DNA of 64,000 bases from Devosia aquimaris (GTDB lineage: Bacteria; Pseudomonadota; Alphaproteobacteria; Rhizobiales; Devosiaceae). Shown piece after piece: positions 27,863-38,341 of this stretch. The stretch covers positions 2,407,805 through 2,471,804 of the forward strand of contig NZ_JAIEZN010000001.1 in NCBI RefSeq assembly GCF_020169335.1, given 5' to 3'. The notes below the pieces were generated by a model. It searched no databases. It was not told the DNA's origin and was given only the letters and a program-made list of their open reading frames with translations. Each line of letters begins with the position of its first letter. Positions within the stretch are counted from its first letter, which is position 1. Made by a program: the position numbers and the translations under genes.

Positions 27863-28621
27863 TTAGTTGAAGCGGTAGCGGATCGTGCCGCGCACTTCAT
27901 GCAGCCAGTTGTGGTCCGAGGTGACCAGGTCAGCGGCGGCAGCGCCGTTGGACAGCTGGCTGATATAGACGCCGCGGTAGCCCACGTCGGCCACAACCGC
28001 ACCGAAGTCATAGCCAGCGCCGACCATGCCGGCAGCAGCAAATGCCGTGTTGCCACCCGAGGGGACAACGACACCCGGAGGGGTGGTCACGTCGATATTG
28101 TTGAAGGCCGCGCCAGCGCCGGCACCAACATAGCCAAAGGCACCGCCAGCTGCGCCATAACCGTGGTCGCCGCCGAAGGAGAAGTCATAGTAGACGTTGG
28201 CCAGGGCGATGGTGGAGCGCAGCTTGACCGTGTAGTCACCGGCACGGGCGCCATAGGCAGCGCTCTTGGTGACCTTGAGGCCTTCATTGCCGACATAGTC
28301 GACCGTGGCGTCGAAGCGCAGGCCCGTACCGGTTTCGTAACCGATACCGGCACCAACGCTATAGCCGTAGCCCATGGCCGTAAACGGGAAGGCCGTCTTC
28401 ACCGGCACCCCGCCACAGGCGAGACACTCGTTGGCATAGGCTTCCTTGGCCCACAGGGCATTGGCGCCCGCGCTGCCGCGCAGGTAGAAGGAACCCTGAA
28501 CGCCGTAGTCGACGTCCGGAATTTCGATCACGGGTGGATAATAGGGCAAGTCGGCGGCAATCGCCTGACCACCGACGAGGGCGGCTCCTGCCACCATGAT
28601 CGCAGCGATAAGCTTGCGCAT
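27863..28621 (-). CDS. Outer-membrane beta-barrel protein
   Basis: 252 residues. Signal peptide MRKLIAAIMVAGAALVGGQAIA then ADLPYYPP. The mature part alternates polar and hydrophobic residues as in 8-10-stranded barrels (GSFYLRGSAGANALW, GIGYETGTGLRFDATVDYVG, LANVYYDFSFGGDHGYGAAGG, VVADVGYRGVYISQL) and ends VRGTIRYRFN, close to the aromatic C-terminal rule of barrel proteins. It resembles the Omp25/Omp31-type surface proteins of Brucella and relatives. A Cys pair (ECLACGG) near residue 66-69 is unusual for the group. Single gene with its own strong terminator. Confidence 0.85.
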   Translation of the reverse strand: MRKLIAAIMVAGAALVGGQAIAADLPYYPPVIEIPDVDYGVQGSFYLRGSAGANALWAKEAYANECLACGGVPVKTAFPFTAMGYGYSVGAGIGYETGTGLRFDATVDYVGNEGLKVTKSAAYGARAGDYTVKLRSTIALANVYYDFSFGGDHGYGAAGGAFGYVGAGAGAAFNNIDVTTPPGVVVPSGGNTAFAAAGMVGAGYDFGAVVADVGYRGVYISQLSNGAAAADLVTSDHNWLHEVRGTIRYRFN

Positions 28622-28761
28622 GTGAAAACGTCCTTTGGTTGCCTCGACATCAATCGATTGCAGCCAATATCCAACAACTTCCTTAAGGCGTACTTAACCT
28701 AAGACCTTAACCACGTTGTCTTCACAGTTGCGCAGCCTCAAAGTGCTGGCGTCTCCAAATA

Positions 28762-28792
28762 AAAAAATCGAATCAAGCGCTTGGCGCGCTTT
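28762..28792 (-). terminator. Terminator overlapping the glmM stop codon
   Basis: 6-bp stem AAGCGC/GCGCTT (28776-28781 with 28787-28792), 5-base loop. On the minus strand a run of seven T residues follows after a short spacer. The stem includes the glmM stop codon region. Weaker than the other terminators listed. Confidence 0.5.
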
Positions 28793-30125
28793 CGCGGATG
28801 GCGGCCTCGATCTGGGCCACAACGGTGGCCACCAGGTCCTCATTATCGGCCTCGCCCATAACGCGAATCACCGGCTCGGTGCCCGACGCACGCACCACCA
28901 GCCGGCCACCACTGCCCAACATGGCCTGGCCATCGGCAATGGCGGCGATCACCTGCTTGTGCTCCAGCGGCTTGCCCGCCTTGAATTTCACGCTGCGCAG
29001 CAGCTGCGGAACCTTGGCAAAGCGCGCGCAGATTTCCGACACCGGCCGCTGGTCTTGCTGCAGAACGGCCAGCAGCTGCAGGGCCGCCACCAGCCCGTCG
29101 CCCGTGGTGGTGAAGTCTGAGAGGATTATGTGGCCGGACTGTTCCCCGCCCACATTGAAGCCCTTGTTGCGCATCGCCTCGAGCACATAGCGGTCGCCCA
29201 CCTGGGTGCGCTCCAACGTCAGGCCCAGCGTGCCCAGATAGCGTTCCAGGCCAAGGTTGGACATGACGGTGGCAACAATGCCGCCGCCTACCAGCATTTC
29301 GCGGCGCAGCCAGCTCTCGGCGATGACGGCCATGAACTGGTCGCCGTCCACCACATTGCCCTTCTCGTCGATGATGATCACGCGGTCAGCATCGCCATCG
29401 AGCGCAATGCCCACGTCGGCGCGCATCTCGCGCACCTTGGCCGCAACGGCCTCGGGCGCGGTCGAGCCAACCTTGTCGTTGATGTTGAAGCCATCGGGCT
29501 TGTCGCCGATGGTGAAGACCTCGGCGCCCAGTTCCCACAACGCGATCGGGGCGACCTTGTAGGCGGCGCCATTGGCGCAATCGAGCACCACGCGCAACCC
29601 GGCCAGATCCGTGCCGCGCGGCAGCGTGCGCTTGGCATATTCGATATAGCGCGTACGGGCTTCCTCGTCGCGATGCGCCCGGCCAATATCGCGGCCATGC
29701 GCCAGCGACTTGGACATGTCGCTGTCGATCAGCCGCTCGATTTCGAGCTCGATTTCGTCGCTAAGCTTATAGCCATCGGGGCGGAACAGCTTGATGCCAT
29801 TGTCCTCGAAAGGATTGTGCGAGGCTGAGATCATCACGCCCAGGTCCGCGCGCAGCGAGCGCGTCAGCATGGCCACCGCCGGCGTCGGCATCGGGCCCAG
29901 CAGATAGACATCCATGCCCACGGCGGTGAAACCAGCGGTCAGCGCCTGCTCGATCATATAGCCCGAGCGCCGGGTGTCCTTGCCGATCACAACACGGTTG
30001 CGATGGTCGCCGCGGACGAACTTCTGCCCCGCGGCCATGCCGACCTTGAGCGCCAGTTCCGGCGTCAGCTTGGGACCATTGGCCATGCCACGAATGCCGT
30101 CGGTACCAAAATACTTGCGAACCAT
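28773..30125 (-). CDS. glmM: Phosphoglucosamine mutase
   Basis: 450 residues from the ATG at 30125 (GGAGGAGAGCAG upstream); an open extension to 30245 runs through the ftsH terminator and is rejected. Converts glucosamine-6-P to glucosamine-1-P for peptidoglycan and LPS. N-terminus [11 protein letters not shown], catalytic phosphoserine S102 in [13 protein letters not shown], Mg loop DGDADR, sugar-binding GGEQSGHII and C-terminal [12 protein letters not shown]. Same strand as ftsH, the common alphaproteobacterial ftsH-glmM pair, though a terminator lies between them. Confidence 0.98.
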   Translation of the reverse strand: MVRKYFGTDGIRGMANGPKLTPELALKVGMAAGQKFVRGDHRNRVVIGKDTRRSGYMIEQALTAGFTAVGMDVYLLGPMPTPAVAMLTRSLRADLGVMISASHNPFEDNGIKLFRPDGYKLSDEIELEIERLIDSDMSKSLAHGRDIGRAHRDEEARTRYIEYAKRTLPRGTDLAGLRVVLDCANGAAYKVAPIALWELGAEVFTIGDKPDGFNINDKVGSTAPEAVAAKVREMRADVGIALDGDADRVIIIDEKGNVVDGDQFMAVIAESWLRREMLVGGGIVATVMSNLGLERYLGTLGLTLERTQVGDRYVLEAMRNKGFNVGGEQSGHIILSDFTTTGDGLVAALQLLAVLQQDQRPVSEICARFAKVPQLLRSVKFKAGKPLEHKQVIAAIADGQAMLGSGGRLVVRASGTEPVIRVMGEADNEDLVATVVAQIEAAIRESAPSA

Positions 30126-30206
30126 TGCCTGCTCTCCTCCTGGGCCGCGCGTTGCGCTCGCCGAGAACGTTGATCTGTTGGGGGCATAGCTCAAATTGCG
30201 CCCATG

Positions 30207-30232
30207 CAAAAGGGCCGCCTTGCGGCGGCCCC
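30207..30232 (-). terminator. Terminator of ftsH
   Basis: Stem GGGCCGCC/GGCGGCCC (30212-30219 with 30224-30231), 4-base loop. On the minus strand TTTT follows. It lies 21 bases past the ftsH stop. Confidence 0.82.
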
Positions 30233-30251
30233 TGGTAACATTCATTCCCGA

Positions 30252-32180
<1,929 letters not shown>

Positions 32181-32352
32181 CAATCCTGTCCCGGAGAAGG
32201 CTGCGCGGGTCGGCGCGGCGCGTTTGCCGAATGTATGTCCGGCATTGGGGCGTTACAAGGGCCACACCTGCGTCCCTTTGTTCCCCCCGTCCAGTTCTAT
32301 CGCAGCGCACCGTTAATGTCCCCTTGGCAGGGACGCGGTGCGCAACCTGGCT

Positions 32353-33627
32353 TCAGTCCACCAGCAGGTGGACATCAATCCGCTCATCGAACGACCATCC
32401 ACCCAGCGACAGCACGCCGCCAGCCGCGTCACGCACGATAGGCGCGGTGCGCAGTGCCTCGGCCGGTGCCGTGACCCTGCAGCCCAGAATGTCCTCCAGC
32501 CGGTGCCGTGGCAGGTATTCGGCGACACTGGCAGTCAGGTCGGTATCTGACGATCTGTTGATGATGCGGAAGCGCTGGTCCCACACCAGCTCGCCCTGCG
32601 GCAGCAGGATCGCATCGTCCGGCTGTCGACGCCCTGGCTCGCGGGCGACGAGAATGGCGCCATCCTTGAGCCGCACCACACAGCCCAGCCCCGTTGTCGA
32701 GCGCGGCAGGGACTGGGTCACGATGGTCTGGCGCAAGCGCTCCACCTGCCCCAGGGCCCGCGGTCGCTGGCGGCCACCCACGATATTGAGCACCCGGCCC
32801 AGGATGCGCGTCGACACCGCCGCGCCCAGTTCGATGAACGGTGCCAGGGCAATGCGGGCACTGCCAAAGCCGTCCAGCGTCACCAGTTCGGCAAAGCAGG
32901 CGTCCGACATCTGGGTCAATGCCACATCGACCTCGCCCATGCGCTCTGCAAACAGGGCCAGCGTCGCCGCGTCCAGACCCAGTCGCGCCAGCTCGGGCAT
33001 CGCCTGGCGCCAGCGCACGCGCTCATAGTGAGGATCGCCGTTGGAGGGATCGGCCGCCGGGGTCAACCCAGCCTCGCGCACCAGCGCATGGAGAGCGGTG
33101 GACTCCACCCCCAGCAAAGGCCGGTGAATGGTGATGGTTCCCATCCTGGCAAACGGCGTCATGCCCTTCAGTCCATCAACGCCACTGCCATGGGCAAGCC
33201 GCATCAGCACCGTCTCGGCCTGATCATCGCAATGATGCGCCGTCAGCAGAACCGAAATGCCATCCCGGGCCATGGCGTCAGCCATCAGGCCATACCGAGC
33301 TTGCCGCGCTGCCTCCTGCACGCCCGACGCAGGCTTGGGGCCGGCCCAGACCAGGCCCTGCGCGTCCAGGCCGAGCGATTGCGCAACCGAGAGCACCATG
33401 GCGACCTCGTCGGCAGCTTCGGGCCTGAGCCCATGATCGACCGAGTAGACCTTCAAGCGCGGTCGAACGCCTCGCCCCGTCGCCCAGCGCGCCGCCAGCA
33501 GCATCAAGGCCAGGCTGTCTGCGCCTCCAGAAACCGCCAGCCCGATGCGCGCCTGCTCGGCCACGCCGGCAAACAGGCGCTCAAGATCGGCCGGCGACTG
33601 CAGATCGGGGCCTAGGCGGGCGGGCAT
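32353..33627 (-). CDS. tilS: tRNA(Ile)-lysidine synthetase
   Basis: 424 residues from the ATG at 33627. PP-loop SGGADSLAL near residue 33, followed by SVDHGLRPEA and TAHHCDDQAETVLMRLAHGSG, the N-type ATP pyrophosphatase core. It converts C34 of tRNA-Ile(CAU) to lysidine so that AUA is read as Ile. The C-terminal half is divergent but of normal length. The start overlaps the cpoB stop by 16 bases, implying coupled translation; an upstream extension into cpoB is rejected. Confidence 0.95.
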   Translation of the reverse strand: MPARLGPDLQSPADLERLFAGVAEQARIGLAVSGGADSLALMLLAARWATGRGVRPRLKVYSVDHGLRPEAADEVAMVLSVAQSLGLDAQGLVWAGPKPASGVQEAARQARYGLMADAMARDGISVLLTAHHCDDQAETVLMRLAHGSGVDGLKGMTPFARMGTITIHRPLLGVESTALHALVREAGLTPAADPSNGDPHYERVRWRQAMPELARLGLDAATLALFAERMGEVDVALTQMSDACFAELVTLDGFGSARIALAPFIELGAAVSTRILGRVLNIVGGRQRPRALGQVERLRQTIVTQSLPRSTTGLGCVVRLKDGAILVAREPGRRQPDDAILLPQGELVWDQRFRIINRSSDTDLTASVAEYLPRHRLEDILGCRVTAPAEALRTAPIVRDAAGGVLSLGGWSFDERIDVHLLVD

Positions 33628-34658
33628 TCGGCGCGAGCCTTCTCCGCGGCCAGCCGCGTGACGAACTCGGTGCTGAGCGCTGTGTAGCGCTTGTCGATCT
33701 CCGAGAGCGTGCGACACGCAGTTTCGCGTTCGCCGGCCCCGGCCAGGGACATGCCCAGCTTGAGCAGCAGATCGGGTGCCCTGGGGCTCTCCGGCGCCTT
33801 CTGGAAGGCATTGAGCAGCACGTCGGCGGCCTCGCTATAGGCGCCCCGATTCATCAGAGCGTCGCCCAGCAGGTTTGAAGCCTCGGTCGCCTGCTCGTTG
33901 TCGGGATAGAGCGACAGAAACTGCGTGAACTGGTCCTCGGCAAAGGCATAGTCCCCTGCCTTGATGGCTTCTACGCCGGCTGCAAACTGGGCGTCGGCAT
34001 CGGCATTGTCGGTTTTGACCTGCGAGGGGTCGTAGTTAAGGTTGAGCGGCTCGCCGGTGACCAGGTCCACACCGCCGGTTGCGCCGGTGCCCACCAGCGG
34101 ATCGGCAGACGTCCCGACCGAATCCATGGGCACATCGGTACCTTCGGCAAAGGTCGGGTCGATTTCAGCCTCTCCCGGCAGGGGTTTGACACCCTGCTCG
34201 GGAATGTCTGTCAGCGGCACGGCGCTGGTATCTTCGCTTGTGCTGGCCGGGTTCTGCGGCAACGCCTCGGGCTGCGTCACGCCGCCCGGTTGGGTTGCCG
34301 CATCAGTTTTTCCCCCAGCACCGCCTTCCAGCGCCTGGAAACGGAACTCATTGTCTTCCTGCATGCGGTTGACGATTTCCTGCAGCTGGGTGAGCTGGAA
34401 AGTCAGGCCCTCGATCTGGCCGTTGAGCAGGCGATTCTGTTCCTCGAGCTGCTGCAGGCGCACCATCAGCTGGGCGGCGTCCGCCCCTTGGGCGACCAGG
34501 ACGCGGTCGTCGGCGGCATCGCTGCGCACTGCGCCGACATTGGCCGGTGGCGTGTTGAACATCGCTGCATTGACCAGGGCTGGCGTCGCCACCCCGATGG
34601 CCAGGGCTGTGGCGCCAGCCACGAGCACATGGATTTTTGCTGGGAAATGTAACGTCAA
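33612..34658 (-). CDS. cpoB: Cell division coordinator CpoB (YbgF), Tol-Pal system
   Basis: 348 residues using a TTG start at 34658, chosen because GGAGG lies nine bases upstream and the reading frame then gives a proper signal peptide (LHFPAKIHVLVAGATALAIGVATPALVNAA). The earlier start at 34730 reads through a likely untranslated region. Coiled coil about 60-105 (LMVRLQQLEEQNRLLNGQIEGLTFQLTQLQ is its core), disordered linker 110-225, then TPR repeats 225-348 (QFAAGVEAIKAGDYAFAEDQF). Periplasmic; coordinates peptidoglycan synthesis with outer-membrane constriction. Follows pal; overlaps tilS. Confidence 0.93.
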   Translation of the reverse strand: MTLHFPAKIHVLVAGATALAIGVATPALVNAAMFNTPPANVGAVRSDAADDRVLVAQGADAAQLMVRLQQLEEQNRLLNGQIEGLTFQLTQLQEIVNRMQEDNEFRFQALEGGAGGKTDAATQPGGVTQPEALPQNPASTSEDTSAVPLTDIPEQGVKPLPGEAEIDPTFAEGTDVPMDSVGTSADPLVGTGATGGVDLVTGEPLNLNYDPSQVKTDNADADAQFAAGVEAIKAGDYAFAEDQFTQFLSLYPDNEQATEASNLLGDALMNRGAYSEAADVLLNAFQKAPESPRAPDLLLKLGMSLAGAGERETACRTLSEIDKRYTALSTEFVTRLAAEKARAECPPA

Positions 34659-34743
34659 GATTGTGAGCCTCCGCTGTCCTGACCCTAGGTCAGGACCATG
34701 ACCTGTCGGTGACCGGGAAATAAAGGCCAATTTTGGTCAAAAG

Positions 34744-34780
34744 AAAGCGCCCGGGCCATTTAACAGGCTCCGGGCGCTCT
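34744..34780 (-). terminator. Terminator-like hairpin after pal
   Basis: 9-bp stem (34746-34754 with 34770-34778) with a 15-base loop. On the minus strand it is followed by TTCTTTT. It lies 55 bases past the pal stop, before cpoB, so cpoB may need readthrough or its own promoter. Confidence 0.65.
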
Positions 34781-34834
34781 TGCCTCCAGTTTGCACTGGA
34801 TGGAATGGGCGCCCCCGCAGGGACGCCGATAGGT

Positions 34835-35329
34835 TTACTGCACCACGGTGACGGCGCGGCGGTTCTGGCTCCAGCAGGAGATGTCGTTACAGATCGCCAC
34901 CGGACGCTCCTTGCCGAACGACTGGCTCGTGATGCGCTGGCCGTTGACGCCCTTGGACACCAGATAGTTCACCACCACCGAGGCGCGGCGCGCGCCCAGG
35001 GCAATGTTGTATTCGCGGGTACCACGCTCGTCGGCATGGCCTTCGATCATGATGCGGTAGTTCTGGTACTGGTTGAGCCAGGCGGCCTGCTTGTCCAGCG
35101 TAGCCATGGCCTCGGTGGTCAGCGCGCTGGAGTCGGTGGTGAAGAACACGCGGTCACCCACGGTCACCAGAAATTCCTGCTGGCTGCCGGGTGCGCCGCC
35201 GCCTGGGCCCAGATTGCCAACACCCGTCGGCATGGCATCGGGCGTACGGGAACATGCCGCGACGACCACGACAAAAAAGAGCATGGCGATAGCGCGCAAT
35301 GCAGTGTTGATGGGTGCGGTAATGACCAC
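34835..35329 (-). CDS. pal: Peptidoglycan-associated lipoprotein Pal
   Basis: 164 residues; GTG start at 35329 with AGGAG seven bases upstream. Lipoprotein signal with lipobox VAAC, lipidated C26. OmpA-like domain about 55-162 with the peptidoglycan-binding pattern YRIMIEGHADERGTREYNIALGARRA and a C-terminal Cys pair (CNDISC). Anchors the outer membrane to the wall and works with TolB and CpoB during constriction. Here it is separated from tolB by an alpha-galactosidase gene and a 203-base gap, so it probably has its own promoter. Confidence 0.97.
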   Translation of the reverse strand: MVITAPINTALRAIAMLFFVVVVAACSRTPDAMPTGVGNLGPGGGAPGSQQEFLVTVGDRVFFTTDSSALTTEAMATLDKQAAWLNQYQNYRIMIEGHADERGTREYNIALGARRASVVVNYLVSKGVNGQRITSQSFGKERPVAICNDISCWSQNRRAVTVVQ

Positions 35330-35532
35330 GAGGGGCTCCTGGATAGACGGAAATCTTGAGGACGCGTTTTACCGTGGTTAGTCTTAAGGCCCGGTATGCC
35401 AGCGTGGTTAATCTTCGCCTACCAAGGCGCAAATGTGGCAGAACTCCGGGCTTTTTTGTGATGATGCATATCCATCACACCTGCTGGCGAGATCACAATA
35501 GGGTTAAACGCCGTGCTGCAGCAGAGCCAGAT

Positions 35533-36798
35533 CTAGACCTTTGTGGACGACAGGCGATAGAGCGCCGACCCATGCGATGGCAGGGTGGTCGAGATCACAT
35601 CGCGAGCCGTACCGACGTCCGCCCCGCTCCAAAGGTCCCGCACGGACACCGCGCCACTGATCCCCAGCCGCGACAGCTTGAACGGCACGGCCTTCGCCGA
35701 CTTGCCCGTATTGAACAGTGCGAGATAATGATCGCCATTGTCAGCCAGCGCGCTCCAGATACGGGTCCCGTCCAGCTCGAAGTGCGGCTGGTTGTCCGAC
35801 GAATGCTGGTTCACCGCGATCACCGCGCGATTGGTCAGCAGCGCCAGGGTCTTCTCGTCGAGATGCCGCAAGTCCCCGCCCATGATCAGCGGCGAGCGCG
35901 CAATGGCCCACAGCGTCATCAATGTCTGCTGTTCGTCTGCCGTGAAAAGCGTGTCCCGGTCTCCCAGCGCAAGCCGTCCCAGTGGCAGCATGTCGGCATC
36001 GGGCCAGGCTCCCGCACGGCGCCAGGGATTCCAGTTTTCCAGCCGCGTGAACTGGGCATCGAGCATGGCCCAATCGTCCCAGAAGTCGTCGCTGATCCGC
36101 CACATCTGCGCATGCTGCTGCACATGCGCACCCCGCAGCAGCGGCGTTTCGCCTGGCGACAGCGACAGCACCATCGGCCGACCCGAGTTGCGGATCGCCA
36201 GCGCTGCCGCCTCGATTTCGGGCGCATGGGCATCATAGGGCCGGCTCATGTCGTCCATCTTGATGAAATCGACGCCCCAGGATGCATAGAGCGCAAAGAT
36301 CGAGTCGTAGTAGGCCTGCGCCCCAGGCTTGCTCATGTCCACGCCATACATGTCCGGGTTCCAACTGCAGATGCTGGACGTGTCGGCGATGTCGGCGGCA
36401 TGCAGATTGGTGCCCAGGATCGGCAGGTTCTGTTCAACGGCCAGCCTGGGAATGCCGCGCATGATGTGGATGGCGAACTTTAGCCCGAGCGCATGCACCT
36501 TGTCGGCAATGGCCGAAAAACCCACGCCATTGGCAGCGGACGGAAAGCGATTGAGCGCCGGCGTCACCCGTCCATGGCCGTCCATCGTGGGGACAGGCTT
36601 GGCATTGTAGGTGTAGCTCTGGGCGGCTGGTTCATACCACTGGATATCAATGGTAAAAACGTCATAGCCGAACGGCAGTAGCTTTTCGGCCATGATGGCG
36701 GCCGTCTCGAGCGCCTGCGCCTCATTGATCGTGGTGGCAAAGCTGTTCCAACTGTTCCACCCCATCGGCGGCGTCGGTGCGAGAATAGTGGCAGCCAT
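35533..36798 (-). CDS. Alpha-galactosidase, glycoside hydrolase family 27
   Basis: 421 residues from the ATG at 36798 (CAGGACAG upstream). TIM-barrel opening PPMGWNSWNSFATTINE is the GH27 signature. Nucleophile D182 in GVDFIKMDDMSRPYD; acid/base D in RISDDFWDDW (about 237-241); WPDADMLPLG; C-terminal beta domain 330-421 with LFNTGKSAKAVPFKL. No signal peptide, so cytoplasmic. It is inserted, same strand, between tolB and pal, two genes that are normally adjacent. It could work with the GH2 locus at 16-27 kb on galactose-containing oligosaccharides, but this is inference. Confidence 0.93.
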   Translation of the reverse strand: MAATILAPTPPMGWNSWNSFATTINEAQALETAAIMAEKLLPFGYDVFTIDIQWYEPAAQSYTYNAKPVPTMDGHGRVTPALNRFPSAANGVGFSAIADKVHALGLKFAIHIMRGIPRLAVEQNLPILGTNLHAADIADTSSICSWNPDMYGVDMSKPGAQAYYDSIFALYASWGVDFIKMDDMSRPYDAHAPEIEAAALAIRNSGRPMVLSLSPGETPLLRGAHVQQHAQMWRISDDFWDDWAMLDAQFTRLENWNPWRRAGAWPDADMLPLGRLALGDRDTLFTADEQQTLMTLWAIARSPLIMGGDLRHLDEKTLALLTNRAVIAVNQHSSDNQPHFELDGTRIWSALADNGDHYLALFNTGKSAKAVPFKLSRLGISGAVSVRDLWSGADVGTARDVISTTLPSHGSALYRLSSTKV

Positions 36799-36933
36799 GA
36801 TCTGTCCTGTCTTGCCTCGACGCGCGAGGCGAGGTCTAGGGTTGGGTGAGACGGCATTCCGAAGCCGGTGAGAGGGATTGCGCACTCACCGAGCAGTGCA
36901 CGCTGCCCCTTCAATGAGCAGGCGGCAGGGGCT

Positions 36934-38244
36934 TTAGGACCGCAGCCCCGACCAGGACGGATCGGACGCATAGCTTTCAGTCGGAATCGTCAACAGATTG
37001 CGGCCCCAGATGTCTACACTCATCAGCTTGGGGCCGTCATTGCCGCCCGGATCCTGGAAGAACATGATGACGCGCCCATTGGGCGCCCATGTCGGACCCT
37101 CGGCATGGAAGCTCGTATAGAGCATGCGCTCCCCCGAGCCGTCCGGCGCCATGATGCCGATGTTGAACTGCCCGCCCGACTGGCGGGTGAAGGCAATCAG
37201 ATCCCCCTTGGGCGACCAGACCGGCGTCGAGTAGCTGCCCTGGCCAAAGCTGATGCGCTGCGCATTTCCGCCGCCCGAGCTCATGATGTAGATCTGGGGC
37301 GAGCCGCCGCGGTCGCTTTCGAAAGCGATGCGGCTGCCATCGGGCGAATAGGATGGGCCGGTATCAATAGCGGCGCCAGAGGTCAGCTGCGTCGGCTGAC
37401 CGCCGCCCACGCTGGTCACATAGATATTGGTCGCGCCCGACTGCTCTACCGAGAAGGCCACCGTGCCGCCATCGGGCGAAAAGCGCGGTGCGAACGTCAT
37501 AGCGCCCACATTGGCCAGCCGCTGCTGCCGTCCGCTCGAGAGCTGCAGCAGATAGACCTGCGGATTGCCGTCGGCAAAGTTCATATAGGTGACCAGGTCG
37601 CCATTGGGCGAGAAGCGCGGGGTCAGCGCCATGGACTGGCCATCGGTCAGATACTGCACATTGGCGCCGTCCTGGTCCATGATCGCCAGGCGCCGCACAC
37701 GATTGGCCTTGGGGCCGCTTTCGGCGACATAGATCACGCGCGTATCGAAATAGCCCGAGCTGCCGGCGAGCGCCGCATAGATGGCGTCGGCGATGATATG
37801 GGCGACGCGGCGGCTGGAATTGGGATCGGTATTGTAGCTGCTGCCCACCACCTGGGACGCCTGCTGCGTATCCCAGACGCGCACCGACGATGAAATCTGG
37901 CCGCCGCGTTCGACGCCGCCCATCACCAGCGCGTCGACATTGGCCGTGCGCCACGTGTTGAAGTCAGGCGTTGCATTCACATCGCCCACCTGCACCGGCA
38001 GCGACGCCGGATCGAGGGGTAGGAACAGGCCGGACCGGCGCAAATCATTGCGCACGATCTCGGCAATCTCCTTGCCGAAAGCCGGATCGGAAGAGGCAAA
38101 GTCCGGAATGGCGATGGGCAGCGGCTGGAAGTTGGCGCCTTCCACCACGATGCGCAACTGCGCCATGGCCAGCGAGGAACCGGCCAGCAATGCTCCGCCC
38201 GCCAGGCCCATTTTGAGGGCGTTGCGCCGCGTGATCAGGGTCAT
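36934..38244 (-). CDS. tolB: Tol-Pal system protein TolB
   Basis: 436 residues from the ATG at 38244. Signal MTLITRRNALKMGLAGGALLAGSSLAMA (twin-Arg-like RR, unusual but seen in relatives). N-terminal domain 30-165 (LRIVVEGANFQPLPIAIPDF), then a six-bladed beta-propeller with the repeated FSPNGDLVTY, FSPDGGTVAFS, YSPDGSRIAFES, WSPKGDLIAFT, WAPNGRVIMF motifs. Periplasmic partner of Pal and TolA. Follows tolA after 97 bases. Confidence 0.97.
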   Translation of the reverse strand: MTLITRRNALKMGLAGGALLAGSSLAMAQLRIVVEGANFQPLPIAIPDFASSDPAFGKEIAEIVRNDLRRSGLFLPLDPASLPVQVGDVNATPDFNTWRTANVDALVMGGVERGGQISSSVRVWDTQQASQVVGSSYNTDPNSSRRVAHIIADAIYAALAGSSGYFDTRVIYVAESGPKANRVRRLAIMDQDGANVQYLTDGQSMALTPRFSPNGDLVTYMNFADGNPQVYLLQLSSGRQQRLANVGAMTFAPRFSPDGGTVAFSVEQSGATNIYVTSVGGGQPTQLTSGAAIDTGPSYSPDGSRIAFESDRGGSPQIYIMSSGGGNAQRISFGQGSYSTPVWSPKGDLIAFTRQSGGQFNIGIMAPDGSGERMLYTSFHAEGPTWAPNGRVIMFFQDPGGNDGPKLMSVDIWGRNLLTIPTESYASDPSWSGLRS

Positions 38245-38341
38245 GTGTCGTCTCCAGTCTGGTCGCGGGCGATCATCAGGGTCGCAGCCGCGTGCAAATT
38301 CCAAGTCAGGCGCTCAGTCATCGATGCCGCCAGTGGTGAAG

